Source of the DNA: Chryseobacterium balustinum
GTDB taxonomy: Bacteria > Bacteroidota > Bacteroidia > Flavobacteriales > Weeksellaceae
Length of the DNA: 64,000 bases
Reading direction: 5' to 3'
Assembly (NCBI RefSeq): GCF_900168205.1
Contig: NZ_FUZE01000020.1
Span: forward strand, 19,224-83,223
The notes under the pieces were generated by a model. That model did not search any database. It saw nothing but the letters and a program-made list of their open reading frames with translations, and had not been told where the DNA came from. The position numbers and the translations under genes were made by a program. Shown piece after piece: positions 49,477 through 59,479 of this stretch. The first letter of the stretch is position 1. The number at the start of each line of letters is the position of its first letter.

Positions 49477-49935
49477 TCAACCGTTAAATATTACTTTTTT
49501 CTTTACAGAATAATTAAGAATAGAAACCAACAGAATAGCAGCAATCTTACTCGTCATTTCCGGACTCAAGGTATAAAAAATTAAATCAATATTATCTTTA
49601 AATATAAAACTGTAAAAGATTTGGAAAAAACTTAAACTTAAAATAGTGGAAATAAAAGAAACCACCATAAAGTAAACAAACTCTTTTCTTTTAGAATGTT
49701 TTCCACGTTCAAAAACAAACCAGATGCTCAGAAAATAATTAAATAAAATTCCGCAGCTCGTTGAGAAAATATTACTTAGCGGATAATGAATTCCGTGAAA
49801 ATTTTGTTCTTGAGAAATAGCTTGCGGAAGATAGGTGCTGAATATTTTGAAACTCCCGATTTCCACAATCGCACTGAGTCCGCCCGCAATGATAAATAAT
49901 AATACCTGTTTATGGCGTAGTAATAATGCTTTCAT
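49477..49935 (-). CDS. GtrA-family membrane protein
   Basis: 152 aa, four transmembrane helices. HKQVLLFIIAGGLSAIVEIGSFKIFSTYLP near residue 8 is the family signature. NIFSTSCGILFNYFLSIWFVFERGKHSKRKEFVYFMVVSFIS near 51 is the conserved second half. GtrA proteins are implicated in moving lipid-linked sugars across the inner membrane. It is the first gene of a minus-strand pair with plsC. Confidence 0.93.
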   Translation of the reverse strand: MKALLLRHKQVLLFIIAGGLSAIVEIGSFKIFSTYLPQAISQEQNFHGIHYPLSNIFSTSCGILFNYFLSIWFVFERGKHSKRKEFVYFMVVSFISTILSLSFFQIFYSFIFKDNIDLIFYTLSPEMTSKIAAILLVSILNYSVKKKVIFNG

Positions 49936-50164
49936 CTATTTTAATAATATGCAAATTTATAACTATATGTTAAACAGTGAAAAAAGTTGTTAATTTTTTT
50001 TTTCGTGTTAAAATAATTTCTAAATTTAATTTTCAGAACGAAAGAAATAGTACCTGATAAAAAATTCATTTTCAACTTTTTCTGTTGATGGTCTTTCTAT
50101 CTTGTAAAGCACGATGAAAAGAATTTGCACAAATTTTACAAACTACATTAACCCTAATATTTGT

Positions 50165-50428
50165 ATGAAATCTCAAAACAAATACAGAAAATTTCAGCTT
50201 CAACAGAAAAATATTGAAGTTTTAGAAAAAGAAAATACCCGTTTCAAAAGGGTATACTCAGAGTACGAAAATATGTCGGATGATCTGTGGAATCTTGAAA
50301 ATTCAAATGGTGATCCTGTACCCGACGATTTTATCAACGCCATGGTAATGCAAGCGACTTATCTTGAAGAAGAGATAGAAGACTGGTTGATACAGTTTAA
50401 CCAAAATAAAAACGAAATCAAAAGCTGA
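50165..50428 (+). CDS. Hypothetical coiled-coil protein
   Basis: 87 aa from ATG 50165 (MKSQNKYRKFQLQQKNIEVLEKENTRFKRVYSEYENM); an in-frame start at 50114 would add 17 residues. The protein is nearly all charged amphipathic helix (residues 6-45), followed by WNLENSNGDPVPDDFINAMVMQATYLEEEIEDWL. There is no signal peptide or known domain. An ATATTTG box sits before the downstream ATG, so the shorter start is slightly favoured. It is isolated between the divergent GtrA gene and the sugar kinase gene. Confidence 0.7.
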   Translation: MKSQNKYRKFQLQQKNIEVLEKENTRFKRVYSEYENMSDDLWNLENSNGDPVPDDFINAMVMQATYLEEEIEDWLIQFNQNKNEIKS

Positions 50429-50514
50429 ACTTAATCATAAATGAAAGTATCTGTGCCCGTTTTTGAAGTCTAATTAAAGATAAATTCATAATTTAGCCCT
50501 TTAAAATTAGAAAT

Positions 50515-51366
50515 ATGGTTGCTATTGTTGATAGTGGTTCTACTAAATCTGACTGGGTAATCTTGGATGACTTCAAAAATGTTTTCTTAAAGACTGAAAC
50601 CATTGGTTTCAACCCCAATTTTATCAGCAAAGAGCTCATCGTACCCGAAATTGAAAAAAACAATAGCTTAATATCAGTTAAGAATTCTATTACCAAGATT
50701 TTTTTCTATGGTTCAGGATGTGGTGTGAAAAAAAACTGCCAAACGATAGAAGAAGAAGTAGGCAAAGTTTTTACCAATGCTCAAATCGTTGTAAAAGAAG
50801 ATCTTTATGCCGCCGCTTATGCCGCTTATACTGGTAAGCCAACAATAGTGTGTATTTTAGGGACAGGTTCGAACTCATGTTATTTTGACGGAGAAAATTT
50901 AAAAATAAAACTCCCTTCGTTAGGATATCTTATGGGGGACGAAGGAAGCGGAAGTGCCATCGGAAAACAATTGGTGCGTAGATTCTTTATGCAGAAACTT
51001 CCTCAGGATTTGCATCTTGAGTTTAAAGAAATATATGGCTTAACGATAGATGAAGCGTTAAAGAACATGTATCATACCACCAGACCGAATGCTTACTTAG
51101 CTAATTTCAATAAATTTGTAGTCGAAAGAAAAGATCATCCCTACTTCCAGAATATGGTTTTGGAAGAGATGAAAAATTTCTTCGATTATCAGGTTCTTCC
51201 GTATGAAGAATCTCAGAATGCCGAAATTAATTTTATAGGCTCTATTGCTTATTATTACGAAAATATTTTACGTTCTGCTGCGTCAGAACTCAATTTAAAT
51301 GTGGGGCATATCGTACAGAAGCCCATCGAAAGCTTGGTTGATTACCACATTAAATATATTTTATAG
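50515..51366 (+). CDS. BadF/BadG-type ATPase, likely N-acetylglucosamine kinase
   Basis: 283 aa. Phosphate-1 motif AIVDSGSTKSDWVILD at residue 3, phosphate-2 VCILGTGSNSCYFDGE near 116, and the connecting motif LGYLMGDEGSGSAIGKQLVRRF near 136 define the sugar-kinase/BadF fold. Bacteroidota proteins of this form are usually assigned to N-acetylglucosamine or glucosamine phosphorylation in cell-wall recycling. It is cytoplasmic. It has no close operon partners; malE-type enzymes follow after a long gap. Confidence 0.88.
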   Translation: MVAIVDSGSTKSDWVILDDFKNVFLKTETIGFNPNFISKELIVPEIEKNNSLISVKNSITKIFFYGSGCGVKKNCQTIEEEVGKVFTNAQIVVKEDLYAAAYAAYTGKPTIVCILGTGSNSCYFDGENLKIKLPSLGYLMGDEGSGSAIGKQLVRRFFMQKLPQDLHLEFKEIYGLTIDEALKNMYHTTRPNAYLANFNKFVVERKDHPYFQNMVLEEMKNFFDYQVLPYEESQNAEINFIGSIAYYYENILRSAASELNLNVGHIVQKPIESLVDYHIKYIL

Positions 51367-51681
51367 TAGATAATAAGTTTAATAAAAAAATAATATATAA
51401 ATAAATGTCAAGTTAAGTAATAAAACTTTCTAAACGACTTAGGAGTTCGTAGCGTAAAGAAATTTTAAAAAATTCCGTAAAGAAATTTCCACTGTTTGAG
51501 TGGCGGCAGAAAATAGGATTAGCATCTGAAATATTGTTTCCGCCCGAGTCTGGAAATTTTAGGAAGTTTTTAAAATTTTAGCGGAGAAATCCAGTCTTGA
51601 ATTTTTGGTTCTTTTGTTTTAAGACAAAAGAACATTTATAACTTCTAATTTGATAAATATTAAATAAAAACAGAAAATTAT
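51367..51681. repeat. Gene-free gap with interspersed repeat and hairpin
   Basis: No credible gene. GTTCTTTTGT and ACAAAAGAAC (about 51609-51633) form a 10-bp hairpin. CGTAAAGAAATTT occurs twice (about 51454 and 51477). The CCGCCCGAGTCTGGAAATTTTAGGAAGTTTTTAAAATTTTAGCGGAGAAATCCAG stretch looks like part of a larger dispersed repeat, since the GC content is unlike the surroundings. Confidence 0.55.
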
Positions 51682-53970
51682 ATGTCAAGTAAAACTCACC
51701 GCGACGAAAAAAACTTTAGTCAGGCAGCGTTAGATTATCATAAAGCAGAACCCAAAGGAAAGATTGAGGTAATTCCTTCAAAGCCACACTCATCGCAGAG
51801 AGATTTGTCTTTGGCTTATTCTCCAGGAGTTGCAGTTCCATGTATGGAGATTCATCATCATCCTGAAACGGTTTATGATTATACAGGAAAAGGAAATTTG
51901 GTGGCGGTTATCTCAAACGGAACAGCAGTTCTTGGTTTGGGAGATATTGGTGCTGAAGCTTCAAAACCTGTAATGGAAGGGAAAGGTCTTTTGTTTAAAA
52001 TCTTTGCAGATATCAACGTTTTTGATATTGAAATTGACGAAAAAGATCCGGATAAATTTATCCAAATTGTAAAAGGGATTGCTCCAACTTTTGGAGGGAT
52101 TAACCTTGAAGATATCAAAGCTCCGGAAGCTTTTTATATTGAGCAAAAATTAAAAGAAGAATTAGATATTCCGTTGATGCACGACGATCAGCATGGAACA
52201 GCGATTATTTCTGCAGCAGCATTGATCAACTCTCTTCAGATTGCCAATAAGAATATTGAAGAAGTGAAAATGGTGGTAAACGGAGCAGGAGCAGCAGCTA
52301 TTGCTTGTACCAATCTTTATATTTCTCTTGGTTTAAAAAGAGAAAATGTATTGATGTGCGACAGTAAAGGGGTTATCAATCATAAAAGAGAAAATCTTAC
52401 TCCTGAAAAATTAGATTTCATCGCTCAAACAGATATTGAAACTTTAGAAGATGCTGTAAAAGGTTCAGACGTTTTCATTGGTTTGTCTAAAGGAAATGTG
52501 ATGACACCAGAAATGTTGAGCAGCATGACTGAAAATCCAATTGTTTTTGCATTAGCAAATCCAGATCCTGAGATTGCTTATGATTTGGCACTTTCTACAA
52601 GAAAAGATGTAATCATGGCGACGGGAAGAAGTGATTATCCTAATCAGGTGAACAACGTTCTTGGCTTCCCATATATTTTCCGTGGTGCATTAGATGTTCA
52701 GGCAAAAGGTATTAATGAAGAAATGAAATTGGCTGCAGTTCATGCGATTGCAGATTTGGCTAAAGAACCAGTTCCTGAAGCAGTAATTTTGGCTTATAAC
52801 GTTAAGAATTTACAGTTTGGTAGAGAATATTTTATTCCAAAACCATTTGATAACAGATTAATTACCAAAGTATCAAGTGCAGTTGCAAAAGCTGCTATTG
52901 ATAGTGGTGTTGCAAGAAAAACCATCACCGATTTCGAAGAATATGAAACTCAGCTTCTCGACAGAATGGGAAGAGATGAGAAATTGGTGAGAATGATGCA
53001 AAACCGTGCAAAAGCTAATCCGAAAAGAATTACTTTAGGAAATGCTGAAGAATATAATGTTCTGAAAGCGGCACAGATCTTATATGAAGAAGGCATTGCT
53101 CATCCTATTCTTTTAGGAGACAAAAAATATGTGAAAGAGCAAATGGAACGTTTCGGGATCAATATTGATGTTCCGATTATCGATCCTAGTGATGACGACC
53201 AGAAAGAAAACAGAAAAAAATATAGAGAAACCCTTTGGAAACTTCGTCAGAGAAAAGGGATGAACGAGTACAAGGCAAAAAGACACGTTCGTCAGAGAGA
53301 TTATTTTGGGCCTTTAATGCTGAAACATGGTGATACAGACGGATTGATTATTGGTTTTTCTAAAAATTATGTTTCTACTTTAAGACCTGTTTTAGAAGTA
53401 ATCGAAAAAGATAAAGGGGTTGATAAAGTAGCGGCAATGATGATGATCTTATCTGAAAAGAAACCTATTTTCTTCGCAGATACTTCAATCAACCAAAATC
53501 CTACCGCTGAAGATCTGGTAAATATCGCTAAAATGGCAGAGCACACCGTGAAGTCATTTGCTATTGAGCCGAGAATTGCCATGTTAGGTTTTGAAAACTT
53601 TGCAGCAATTTCTGATACTTCCAAAAAAGTAGCAAAAGCAGTAAGCATTCTTCATGAGAAATTCCCGAAAATGATTGTGGATGGAGAAATTCAGCCTGAT
53701 TTTGCAATGAACTCTGATCATTTAAGTGATTATCCGTTCTCAAAATTAGGAACAACTCCTGCAAACACATTCATTTTCCCGAATCTTGAATCTGCAAATT
53801 TATCATATAAAATCATCAGAGGAATGAAGGTTGCGCAAGTAATCGGACCAATTTTGATGGGACTGAAACAACCGGTTCACGTTTTACAGATGCGTTCAAG
53901 TGTTGACGAAATTGTAAACTTGGCAACAGTTGCAGTTTTGGATGCACAGAGAAGAGAAGCTAAAAAATAA
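51682..53970 (+). CDS. maeB: NADP-dependent malic enzyme with C-terminal phosphotransacetylase-like domain
   Basis: 762 aa, the normal length of MaeB. Residues about 20-430 form the malic domain: RDLSLAYSPGVAVPCMEI near 35, ADINVFDIEIDE near 112 and the metal-binding HDDQHGTAIISAAAL near 168. The Rossmann region is MVVNGAGAAAIACTNLY near 198 and VIMATGRSDYPNQVNNVLGFPYIFRGALD. Residues about 440-762 form a PTA-like regulatory domain (GDTDGLIIGFSKNYVSTLRPVLEVI). It converts malate to pyruvate with NADP+ and CO2 release and is inhibited allosterically by acetyl-CoA in relatives. Confidence 0.97.
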   Translation: MSSKTHRDEKNFSQAALDYHKAEPKGKIEVIPSKPHSSQRDLSLAYSPGVAVPCMEIHHHPETVYDYTGKGNLVAVISNGTAVLGLGDIGAEASKPVMEGKGLLFKIFADINVFDIEIDEKDPDKFIQIVKGIAPTFGGINLEDIKAPEAFYIEQKLKEELDIPLMHDDQHGTAIISAAALINSLQIANKNIEEVKMVVNGAGAAAIACTNLYISLGLKRENVLMCDSKGVINHKRENLTPEKLDFIAQTDIETLEDAVKGSDVFIGLSKGNVMTPEMLSSMTENPIVFALANPDPEIAYDLALSTRKDVIMATGRSDYPNQVNNVLGFPYIFRGALDVQAKGINEEMKLAAVHAIADLAKEPVPEAVILAYNVKNLQFGREYFIPKPFDNRLITKVSSAVAKAAIDSGVARKTITDFEEYETQLLDRMGRDEKLVRMMQNRAKANPKRITLGNAEEYNVLKAAQILYEEGIAHPILLGDKKYVKEQMERFGINIDVPIIDPSDDDQKENRKKYRETLWKLRQRKGMNEYKAKRHVRQRDYFGPLMLKHGDTDGLIIGFSKNYVSTLRPVLEVIEKDKGVDKVAAMMMILSEKKPIFFADTSINQNPTAEDLVNIAKMAEHTVKSFAIEPRIAMLGFENFAAISDTSKKVAKAVSILHEKFPKMIVDGEIQPDFAMNSDHLSDYPFSKLGTTPANTFIFPNLESANLSYKIIRGMKVAQVIGPILMGLKQPVHVLQMRSSVDEIVNLATVAVLDAQRREAKK

Positions 53971-54050
53971 TTTTGATTGAGGTCCCGAAGGGACGACTTA
54001 GCAAAGGATAGGATAAAATCCTATCTATCAAAAATATTAATGAATAAAAA

Positions 54051-54083
54051 AGTCGGGCAGAATTCGTAGAATTCTGCTCGACT
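54051..54083. terminator. Bidirectional terminator between maeB and the MATE gene
   Basis: AGTCGGGCAGAATTC and GAATTCTGCTCGACT, a 15-bp stem with one G-T pair (loop GTA), flanked by A and T runs. A further GGTCCCGAAGGGACG hairpin lies at about 53982. Confidence 0.92.
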
Positions 54084-54090
54084 TTTATTT

Positions 54091-55434
54091 TTACGTAAGC
54101 TGCATCTTCGGTTTAGCAACACCCTTCCTTAATATAATAAACGTAGTTACTCCCACAATTACCTCTATCAAAGCACTTCCCCAATAAATACTTTTCACTC
54201 CAAAATAATAAGGAAGGATAAGCATTAGCGGAATATAAAGTATTAATTGTCTCAAAAAAACAAGAAAACTGGCTTTTCTGCTATCGTTCACTGCAGGATA
54301 ATACGAAAGCGCCAAAACAGTAATCGGCAATAACGGAAGTACAGAGAAAAATAATCTGAAATCCTGAATTTGACTTGCATTTACAATATATCCTGGAAGC
54401 ATTAATCCAATTAATTGTTCCGGAAAAATCATTGCCATCAAAAAGAAGGGTGAAAGTATCGCAATTCCTGCTAAAATGTAGGTTTTTAAAAATTTCCTGG
54501 CTCTTTCAAATTGTCCGGCTCCAAAATTAATTCCGACAACGGGCTGTAAACCTCGCATTAATCCAAATAAAGGCGTCAATAAAAATAGGAAGAACCGATT
54601 CAAAACGGTGAAAAAAGAAATATCATCCTCTGTTCCGTAAGAAGCAATCGCATTAAAAATAATAATACTTTGTACAACTCCCATTACCGATAAAATCATT
54701 TCCGGAAGCCCTAATTTTAAAATTCTTTTTCCAGTTTCAGGATGATAAGAAACCGATTTCCAATTGGTCTTGAAAGAACTTTTTCCTTTAGCGTAATAAT
54801 AAAACCCAAGTAAAGAATAAATCAGCATTCCGCAATTGGTTGCCCAAGCTGCGCCGGAAACGCCCATTCCGAAAGTTGAAATAAAAATAGGTTTTAAAAT
54901 AATATCGATGACCAATCCACCTGCAATCATCACTGCAGCAGTTTTCATTTTTCCTTCTGCACGAATTAACATATTTAAAGCTAAACCGTAGATCCAAAAA
55001 ATGGTTCCGATCAATGTAACTCGAAAATATTCAACAGCAATCGTTTGTAATTCTCCTTTTGCGCCCATCATTGCCATCAGTTCATTCGCAAAAATATAAG
55101 CGGGAACTGTACAAATTAATGAGAAAAAAATACACAGAAAGTTGAAACTTCCGAAGAGTTTGTATAATTTATCCTGTCTGTTTTCGCCAATCCAAATACT
55201 TACAGCTGCACCTGCGCCAATTCCGACCAATCTTCCAAATCCTAAAACAATTTGCGACAAAGGAAAAGCCATTCCTACGGCAGCTAGGGCTTTTGTATTA
55301 ATTAAATATCCAACGAAAATTGCATCCAGAAAATTATTGATTCCGTACAAAACAATCGCCACAACGGCAGGCCATGAAGTTTCCCACATGACCTTTTTTA
55401 AGTCACCTTTTAAGATGAATGTTTTGCGATCCAT
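54091..55434 (-). CDS. MATE-family efflux transporter, possible siderophore exporter
   Basis: 447 aa, 12 hydrophobic helices. The MatE repeat start VMWETSWPAVVAIVLYGINNFLDAIFVGYLINTKALAAVGMAFPL occurs at residue 14, and its second half begins near 240 (GLPEMILSVMGVVQSIIIFNAIASYG). MATE proteins use proton or sodium gradients to expel small molecules. The start lies 25 bp inside the end of the N-hydroxylase gene, so it is translated from the siderophore transcript, which suggests siderophore export. The substrate is inferred from position only. Confidence 0.92.
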   Translation of the reverse strand: MDRKTFILKGDLKKVMWETSWPAVVAIVLYGINNFLDAIFVGYLINTKALAAVGMAFPLSQIVLGFGRLVGIGAGAAVSIWIGENRQDKLYKLFGSFNFLCIFFSLICTVPAYIFANELMAMMGAKGELQTIAVEYFRVTLIGTIFWIYGLALNMLIRAEGKMKTAAVMIAGGLVIDIILKPIFISTFGMGVSGAAWATNCGMLIYSLLGFYYYAKGKSSFKTNWKSVSYHPETGKRILKLGLPEMILSVMGVVQSIIIFNAIASYGTEDDISFFTVLNRFFLFLLTPLFGLMRGLQPVVGINFGAGQFERARKFLKTYILAGIAILSPFFLMAMIFPEQLIGLMLPGYIVNASQIQDFRLFFSVLPLLPITVLALSYYPAVNDSRKASFLVFLRQLILYIPLMLILPYYFGVKSIYWGSALIEVIVGVTTFIILRKGVAKPKMQLT

Positions 55435-56723
55435 TCTTTTGAGTTATTGAATTGCTGAAAAGCAATTCGTTTTTCTACTTTATAAATTTCTTTTCCTGCA
55501 ATAGAATTAATGATAATTGCATTTCTGTAAGCACACATTCCCAAATCCGGAGTGACAAAACCGTGAGTGTGAAGTTCTGCATTTTGCACAAAGATGTTTT
55601 CTTCATTATCGATGGTGTAATATCGACTTACATCAAATAAACCGTCTTCGTTTCTTTGAATTTTATTTTCAATTCCTTTTAAAAATTTTGGCTCGTTATA
55701 AGAATATCCTGTTGCCAAAATCACATAATCTGAAGTGTGGGTAAAAGTAGCTTCGTCCTGAACATGCGTGAAATTCAAAACATAAGAATTTCCTTCAGGA
55801 GAAATATTGTCCAATTGACAGCTTGGCTTTAATTCTACATTTAATGGAACATTTCCAACACTCATTTCGTACATCGTATCAAAAATATCGTTGATGAGGT
55901 CAAAATTAATTCCCTTGTAAAGCGGATGTTGTTTTGCTAAAATATTTTTACGCTGATTGGAAGGCATCTGATAAAAATGGTCAACATATTCCGGTGAAGT
56001 CAATTCCAATGTCAGTTTCGAATATTCCATCGGGAAAAAACGGTCGGGTCTTGTAAACCAGCTCATGAATAAATTATCATCTGTTTCCGGAAGAAGATCC
56101 TGGAAAATTTCGGCAGCACTTTGCCCGGAACCGATGATTGACACCGATTTTGAATTTAAAATTTCTTCTTTGTGATTCAAATATTCTGAAGTGTGAATGA
56201 CATTCGGATAGTTTTTATCTTTCATAAATTCAGGTAACTTGGGCTGAGTTCCCGTTCCTAAAGACAATTTTTTAGTATAATATTTTGTAACATCGTTATT
56301 TTTTAAATCTAAAACTTCAATGATATACAATTGTTCAGATTCATTAAAACTAATGTTTTCAACCTTTTTTCCGAAAAGACAATTCGGTAATTGATTAACC
56401 GCCCATTGACAATACAGATTATACTCTTTTCTTAAAATAAAGAAATCTTCTCTAATGAAAAATTTATACAAACGGTCGGTTTCCTTTAAAAAATTCAGAA
56501 AGCTGTATTTACTTTTCGGATCTGCCATTGTCACCAGATCCGCCATAAAAGGAACTTGCAAAGTAGCATTATCAAGCATCAAACCGGGATGCCAGTCGAA
56601 ACCTTCTGCCTGATCTAAAAAAAGCGAATCGATAGATTCTACAGGCTCTAAAAGTGCTGCCAATCCAAGATTAAAAGGACCAATTCCGATCCCGATGATA
56701 TCGTATATTTTGTTATTTTCCAA
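55410..56723 (-). CDS. L-lysine/cadaverine-type N-hydroxylase (IucD/SidA family)
   Basis: 437 aa. The FAD-binding motif IIGIGIGPFNLGLAALLEP near residue 9, NADPH-binding VSIIGSGQSAAEIFQDL near 193, and the family-specific FATGY-like DYVILATGYSYNEPKFL near 345 are all present. It N-hydroxylates an amine such as cadaverine, lysine or ornithine using NADPH and O2. In the siderophore locus with a single NIS synthetase and a PLP decarboxylase, cadaverine is the most likely substrate. A 335-bp repeat-rich gap separates it from the synthetase gene upstream. Confidence 0.93.
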   Translation of the reverse strand: MENNKIYDIIGIGIGPFNLGLAALLEPVESIDSLFLDQAEGFDWHPGLMLDNATLQVPFMADLVTMADPKSKYSFLNFLKETDRLYKFFIREDFFILRKEYNLYCQWAVNQLPNCLFGKKVENISFNESEQLYIIEVLDLKNNDVTKYYTKKLSLGTGTQPKLPEFMKDKNYPNVIHTSEYLNHKEEILNSKSVSIIGSGQSAAEIFQDLLPETDDNLFMSWFTRPDRFFPMEYSKLTLELTSPEYVDHFYQMPSNQRKNILAKQHPLYKGINFDLINDIFDTMYEMSVGNVPLNVELKPSCQLDNISPEGNSYVLNFTHVQDEATFTHTSDYVILATGYSYNEPKFLKGIENKIQRNEDGLFDVSRYYTIDNEENIFVQNAELHTHGFVTPDLGMCAYRNAIIINSIAGKEIYKVEKRIAFQQFNNSKEWIAKHSS

Positions 56724-57058
56724 TGTTTTTGTTTTTTGAAATTGTTTTTATTGAAACATTAAGTTTCTATTAAGGAATTTAAGTTAGATGCCTCATTTCG
56801 CTTTGCTCCATTCAGAATGATAGTGCGCATGTCATTTCAACGAAGGAGAAATCTCTTAATGATCTTAACATCTTAAATTAAATCTTAATGGTTGAAATTT
56901 GAATTATTTATTCAAACCTTATAGGTTTCAAAAACCTATAAGGTTTACTAAGATCCTTCGACTTCGCTCAGGATGACATCGCTAATACTAAATTTTATAA
57001 TACGTTGTCAGGCTGAGCGTAGTCGAAGCCTATTATTAATTTTTTTAACGAATTATGA
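56724..57058. repeat. Gap between siderophore genes with REP and long inverted repeat
   Basis: Contains a third copy of the RAYT-type palindrome, AAACCTTATAGGTTT / AAACCTATAAGGTTT at 56914-56946. It also contains an imperfect 23-bp inverted repeat, CTTCGACTTCGCTCAGGATG (56958 on) against TGTCAGGCTGAGCGTAGTCG (57006 on). A third repeat fragment with TTTCGCTTTGCTCCATTC lies at about 56796. The gap holds no gene and may weaken co-transcription of the two operon halves. Confidence 0.85.
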
Positions 57059-59479
57059 TTAAATACTTTTCACTTCCAGTCTGCTTCTCGGGCATTTATC
57101 CCAATATCCTTCACGCGTACAGAAAGTAAGGTAAGCGGTTTTATGAGGCATTTCAATCACACCTTCGCGAGTGTAGCCCAATTTTGTAATAATTCTATCC
57201 GTCGGAACCGCATCAACAGAAGCTTCGCCGATACATTTTCCAACTTCAGGAAGCATGAAAATATAATCTAAAGCAGCCTGAAATGACTGGAACGAAAATT
57301 TCTTGTCTTTCTGAGTTTCAGCAACAAAAAAGTGTGTTCCGTAATCGGTCGGAAGTGCATCGTAATAAGCTCCGACAACATCTCTCATTGACCAATAAGG
57401 TTCAAAACTAAATTGCGGAACATCATTCACATAACCAATAAAACTATGCTGTTCATCGCTTGGAAGAATCGTTCTGAACCACAGTTCTAAGTCTCTTTTT
57501 GACCCATCCATTTTCCAAAACGGTTTTGCGTGTTCCCTATTGAACCATTCGTGAATCATTTCAAAATCTTTTTCGATATCAAAAGGACGAATGCTAATAT
57601 TTACATTTTCCTCTTCAAAGTATCTTGAATAAACGATTTCGTTTGTTTTAGGCTTAATTAATTTATCTGAAAAGAAATATTTATTTAGAGGATTTGGTGT
57701 ATCAAGGAAAACGGCAGGATATTCTAAATTTTCGTCTGCTTCGTTGATATTTTGAAGACTTGTAATTAAATTTCCTTTGGTGTACCAAGTTCTTTTGTTG
57801 ATAATGTAGTCTACTAAACCTGTTTCGTCCTCATTTTCAAGTTCTTTGAATGATTTGTAAACCAGATTAATCAATTTTCTTTCATCCGCTAATTGATTGC
57901 AGCCTAAAGCATTTACAACTCCTAAAATATTATTCGTTACCAAATAATACGTGTATTTCGGAGCTAAAGATTCTTCATGAATAATCGATTGGCTTTCATC
58001 CGTAATTCCCGGAAGTGCATTGGAAACCAATTCTTTTCTGCCTTCTCTGAAGAAAAACCCTTGATTGTCTCTGAAATAAATTTTCGCTGGAAACCCTTTT
58101 CCATCAAGCTCAATCATTACATTTTGCTGATGAAACTCACACGCTAAACCATATTTGTTTAAAATCCCGACAATGGGTCTTACACAGATATGAAGATATT
58201 GTTTGAACCAATCTAAAGCGACCTGTTCTACGGATAGATCAAGATTTCTGGCAGTGTTGACAATAATATTCTGCAGTCTTGAAGGCTGACCAAAAATTCC
58301 GTCCTGACAAAGAGCTGCTAAAAGTGTTACATTTTTAGTTTTATCTTCACCCTGAAAAGGATTTCTTCTGATGCTGATATTAAACCCGTTAATTATTTTG
58401 TCATTAAATTTTACCGCAATAAAAGCTGGATCAACCATAAAATCGATCTCAGGATAATCTGTCTGTAGATTTTTCCCCCAATCGGTTTTTAATAACTGAC
58501 TAATGTCGTGACCACGATGAAGTTCAGGGTAAAGGTTAATTCTTTCTGAGTTTGTAATTTTTACATGCAGAGAAAATTTATACATCCATTTACTGTTCTC
58601 GCTGTAAACTGTTCTTACAGAAGAGGTAGGAGTGAAAAATTCTCCATAATGACCTAAAGCAAACAAAATTCCTTGTTCCTGCATGATCTGAACATCTTCC
58701 TGAACCAGTAAGTATTCAGCTTCCCAAGGATGCATCGGAACAATTTGATGATCAGGAAATTCGTCCCACAATTTTTTATGTTCTGAATTTAAAAGCGGAT
58801 ATATTTTCTCGCCTAATTCTTTAGTAACAAACTTTCCGTCTGCATTTTTTTCAATCACATTTTCAGGGTTGATTAAAAAATAGAACAACTGAAACTGTCC
58901 TGAAGTTTCCGGGGAATATTTCAACAGATCTTCCTGATTAAAACCTTGTTTCGACTTTGGAACAGGATGTAAAATATGTCCTAAAACCAATGACTGTTCA
59001 GCCTCAATGAAAGACATTTCCAAATTATTGACCGATTTATTATTTTCTACTAATTGATCTAAATAGGTCGACAGATTTTCAATGCTGTTATTTAATCTTT
59101 TCAATACTGTCGAAGCATCGATATCGGCATGAATTCCTTTTGAATATTCTGCAATAAGTGTCATAAAGCCGTAAATGTCAATTTCTGAAACTTCATCCGT
59201 CTCCAAAACTCTTCTTAAAACCGGAAAATCAAAAAGATGTCTTCCAGTTTCAGAAAAATAAGTAACAGGAATATAAACGTCACATCCTATCGAAGAAAAA
59301 TCGATTCTGATGTGAAGATCTGTTGGTGTTTTTCTTATGTTTTGAGCAATGGCAATATCATATTTCGGGATTCCCAAATAACGGCTCCAGTTGGTAAATT
59401 CTCTCATATAACAGTTGATGAGAGCCGTATAATTAATATTTTCTGCGTATTGCTGATTAGTTAACTTCAATGTATTCAT
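57059..59479 (-). CDS. NIS siderophore synthetase (IucA/IucC) fused to an acetyltransferase
   Basis: 806 aa. Residues about 1-600 are an IucA/IucC synthetase: LVLGHILHPVPKSKQGF near 165, VPMHPWEAEYLLVQED near 245, SVRTVYSENSKWMYKFSL near 285 and EFHQQNVMIELDGKG near 445 (ATP and substrate sites), followed by a FhuF-like helical part. Residues about 620-806 are a GNAT domain (VNISIRPFDIEKDFEMIHEWFNREHAKPFW.. and GEASVDAVPTDRIITKLGYTREGVIEMP), the AlcB/RhbD-type acyltransferase that acylates the hydroxylamine. Related clusters encode these as two proteins or in the opposite order (as in BibC). The start overlaps the decarboxylase gene by 23 bp. Confidence 0.94.
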   Translation of the reverse strand: MNTLKLTNQQYAENINYTALINCYMREFTNWSRYLGIPKYDIAIAQNIRKTPTDLHIRIDFSSIGCDVYIPVTYFSETGRHLFDFPVLRRVLETDEVSEIDIYGFMTLIAEYSKGIHADIDASTVLKRLNNSIENLSTYLDQLVENNKSVNNLEMSFIEAEQSLVLGHILHPVPKSKQGFNQEDLLKYSPETSGQFQLFYFLINPENVIEKNADGKFVTKELGEKIYPLLNSEHKKLWDEFPDHQIVPMHPWEAEYLLVQEDVQIMQEQGILFALGHYGEFFTPTSSVRTVYSENSKWMYKFSLHVKITNSERINLYPELHRGHDISQLLKTDWGKNLQTDYPEIDFMVDPAFIAVKFNDKIINGFNISIRRNPFQGEDKTKNVTLLAALCQDGIFGQPSRLQNIIVNTARNLDLSVEQVALDWFKQYLHICVRPIVGILNKYGLACEFHQQNVMIELDGKGFPAKIYFRDNQGFFFREGRKELVSNALPGITDESQSIIHEESLAPKYTYYLVTNNILGVVNALGCNQLADERKLINLVYKSFKELENEDETGLVDYIINKRTWYTKGNLITSLQNINEADENLEYPAVFLDTPNPLNKYFFSDKLIKPKTNEIVYSRYFEEENVNISIRPFDIEKDFEMIHEWFNREHAKPFWKMDGSKRDLELWFRTILPSDEQHSFIGYVNDVPQFSFEPYWSMRDVVGAYYDALPTDYGTHFFVAETQKDKKFSFQSFQAALDYIFMLPEVGKCIGEASVDAVPTDRIITKLGYTREGVIEMPHKTAYLTFCTREGYWDKCPRSRLEVKSI

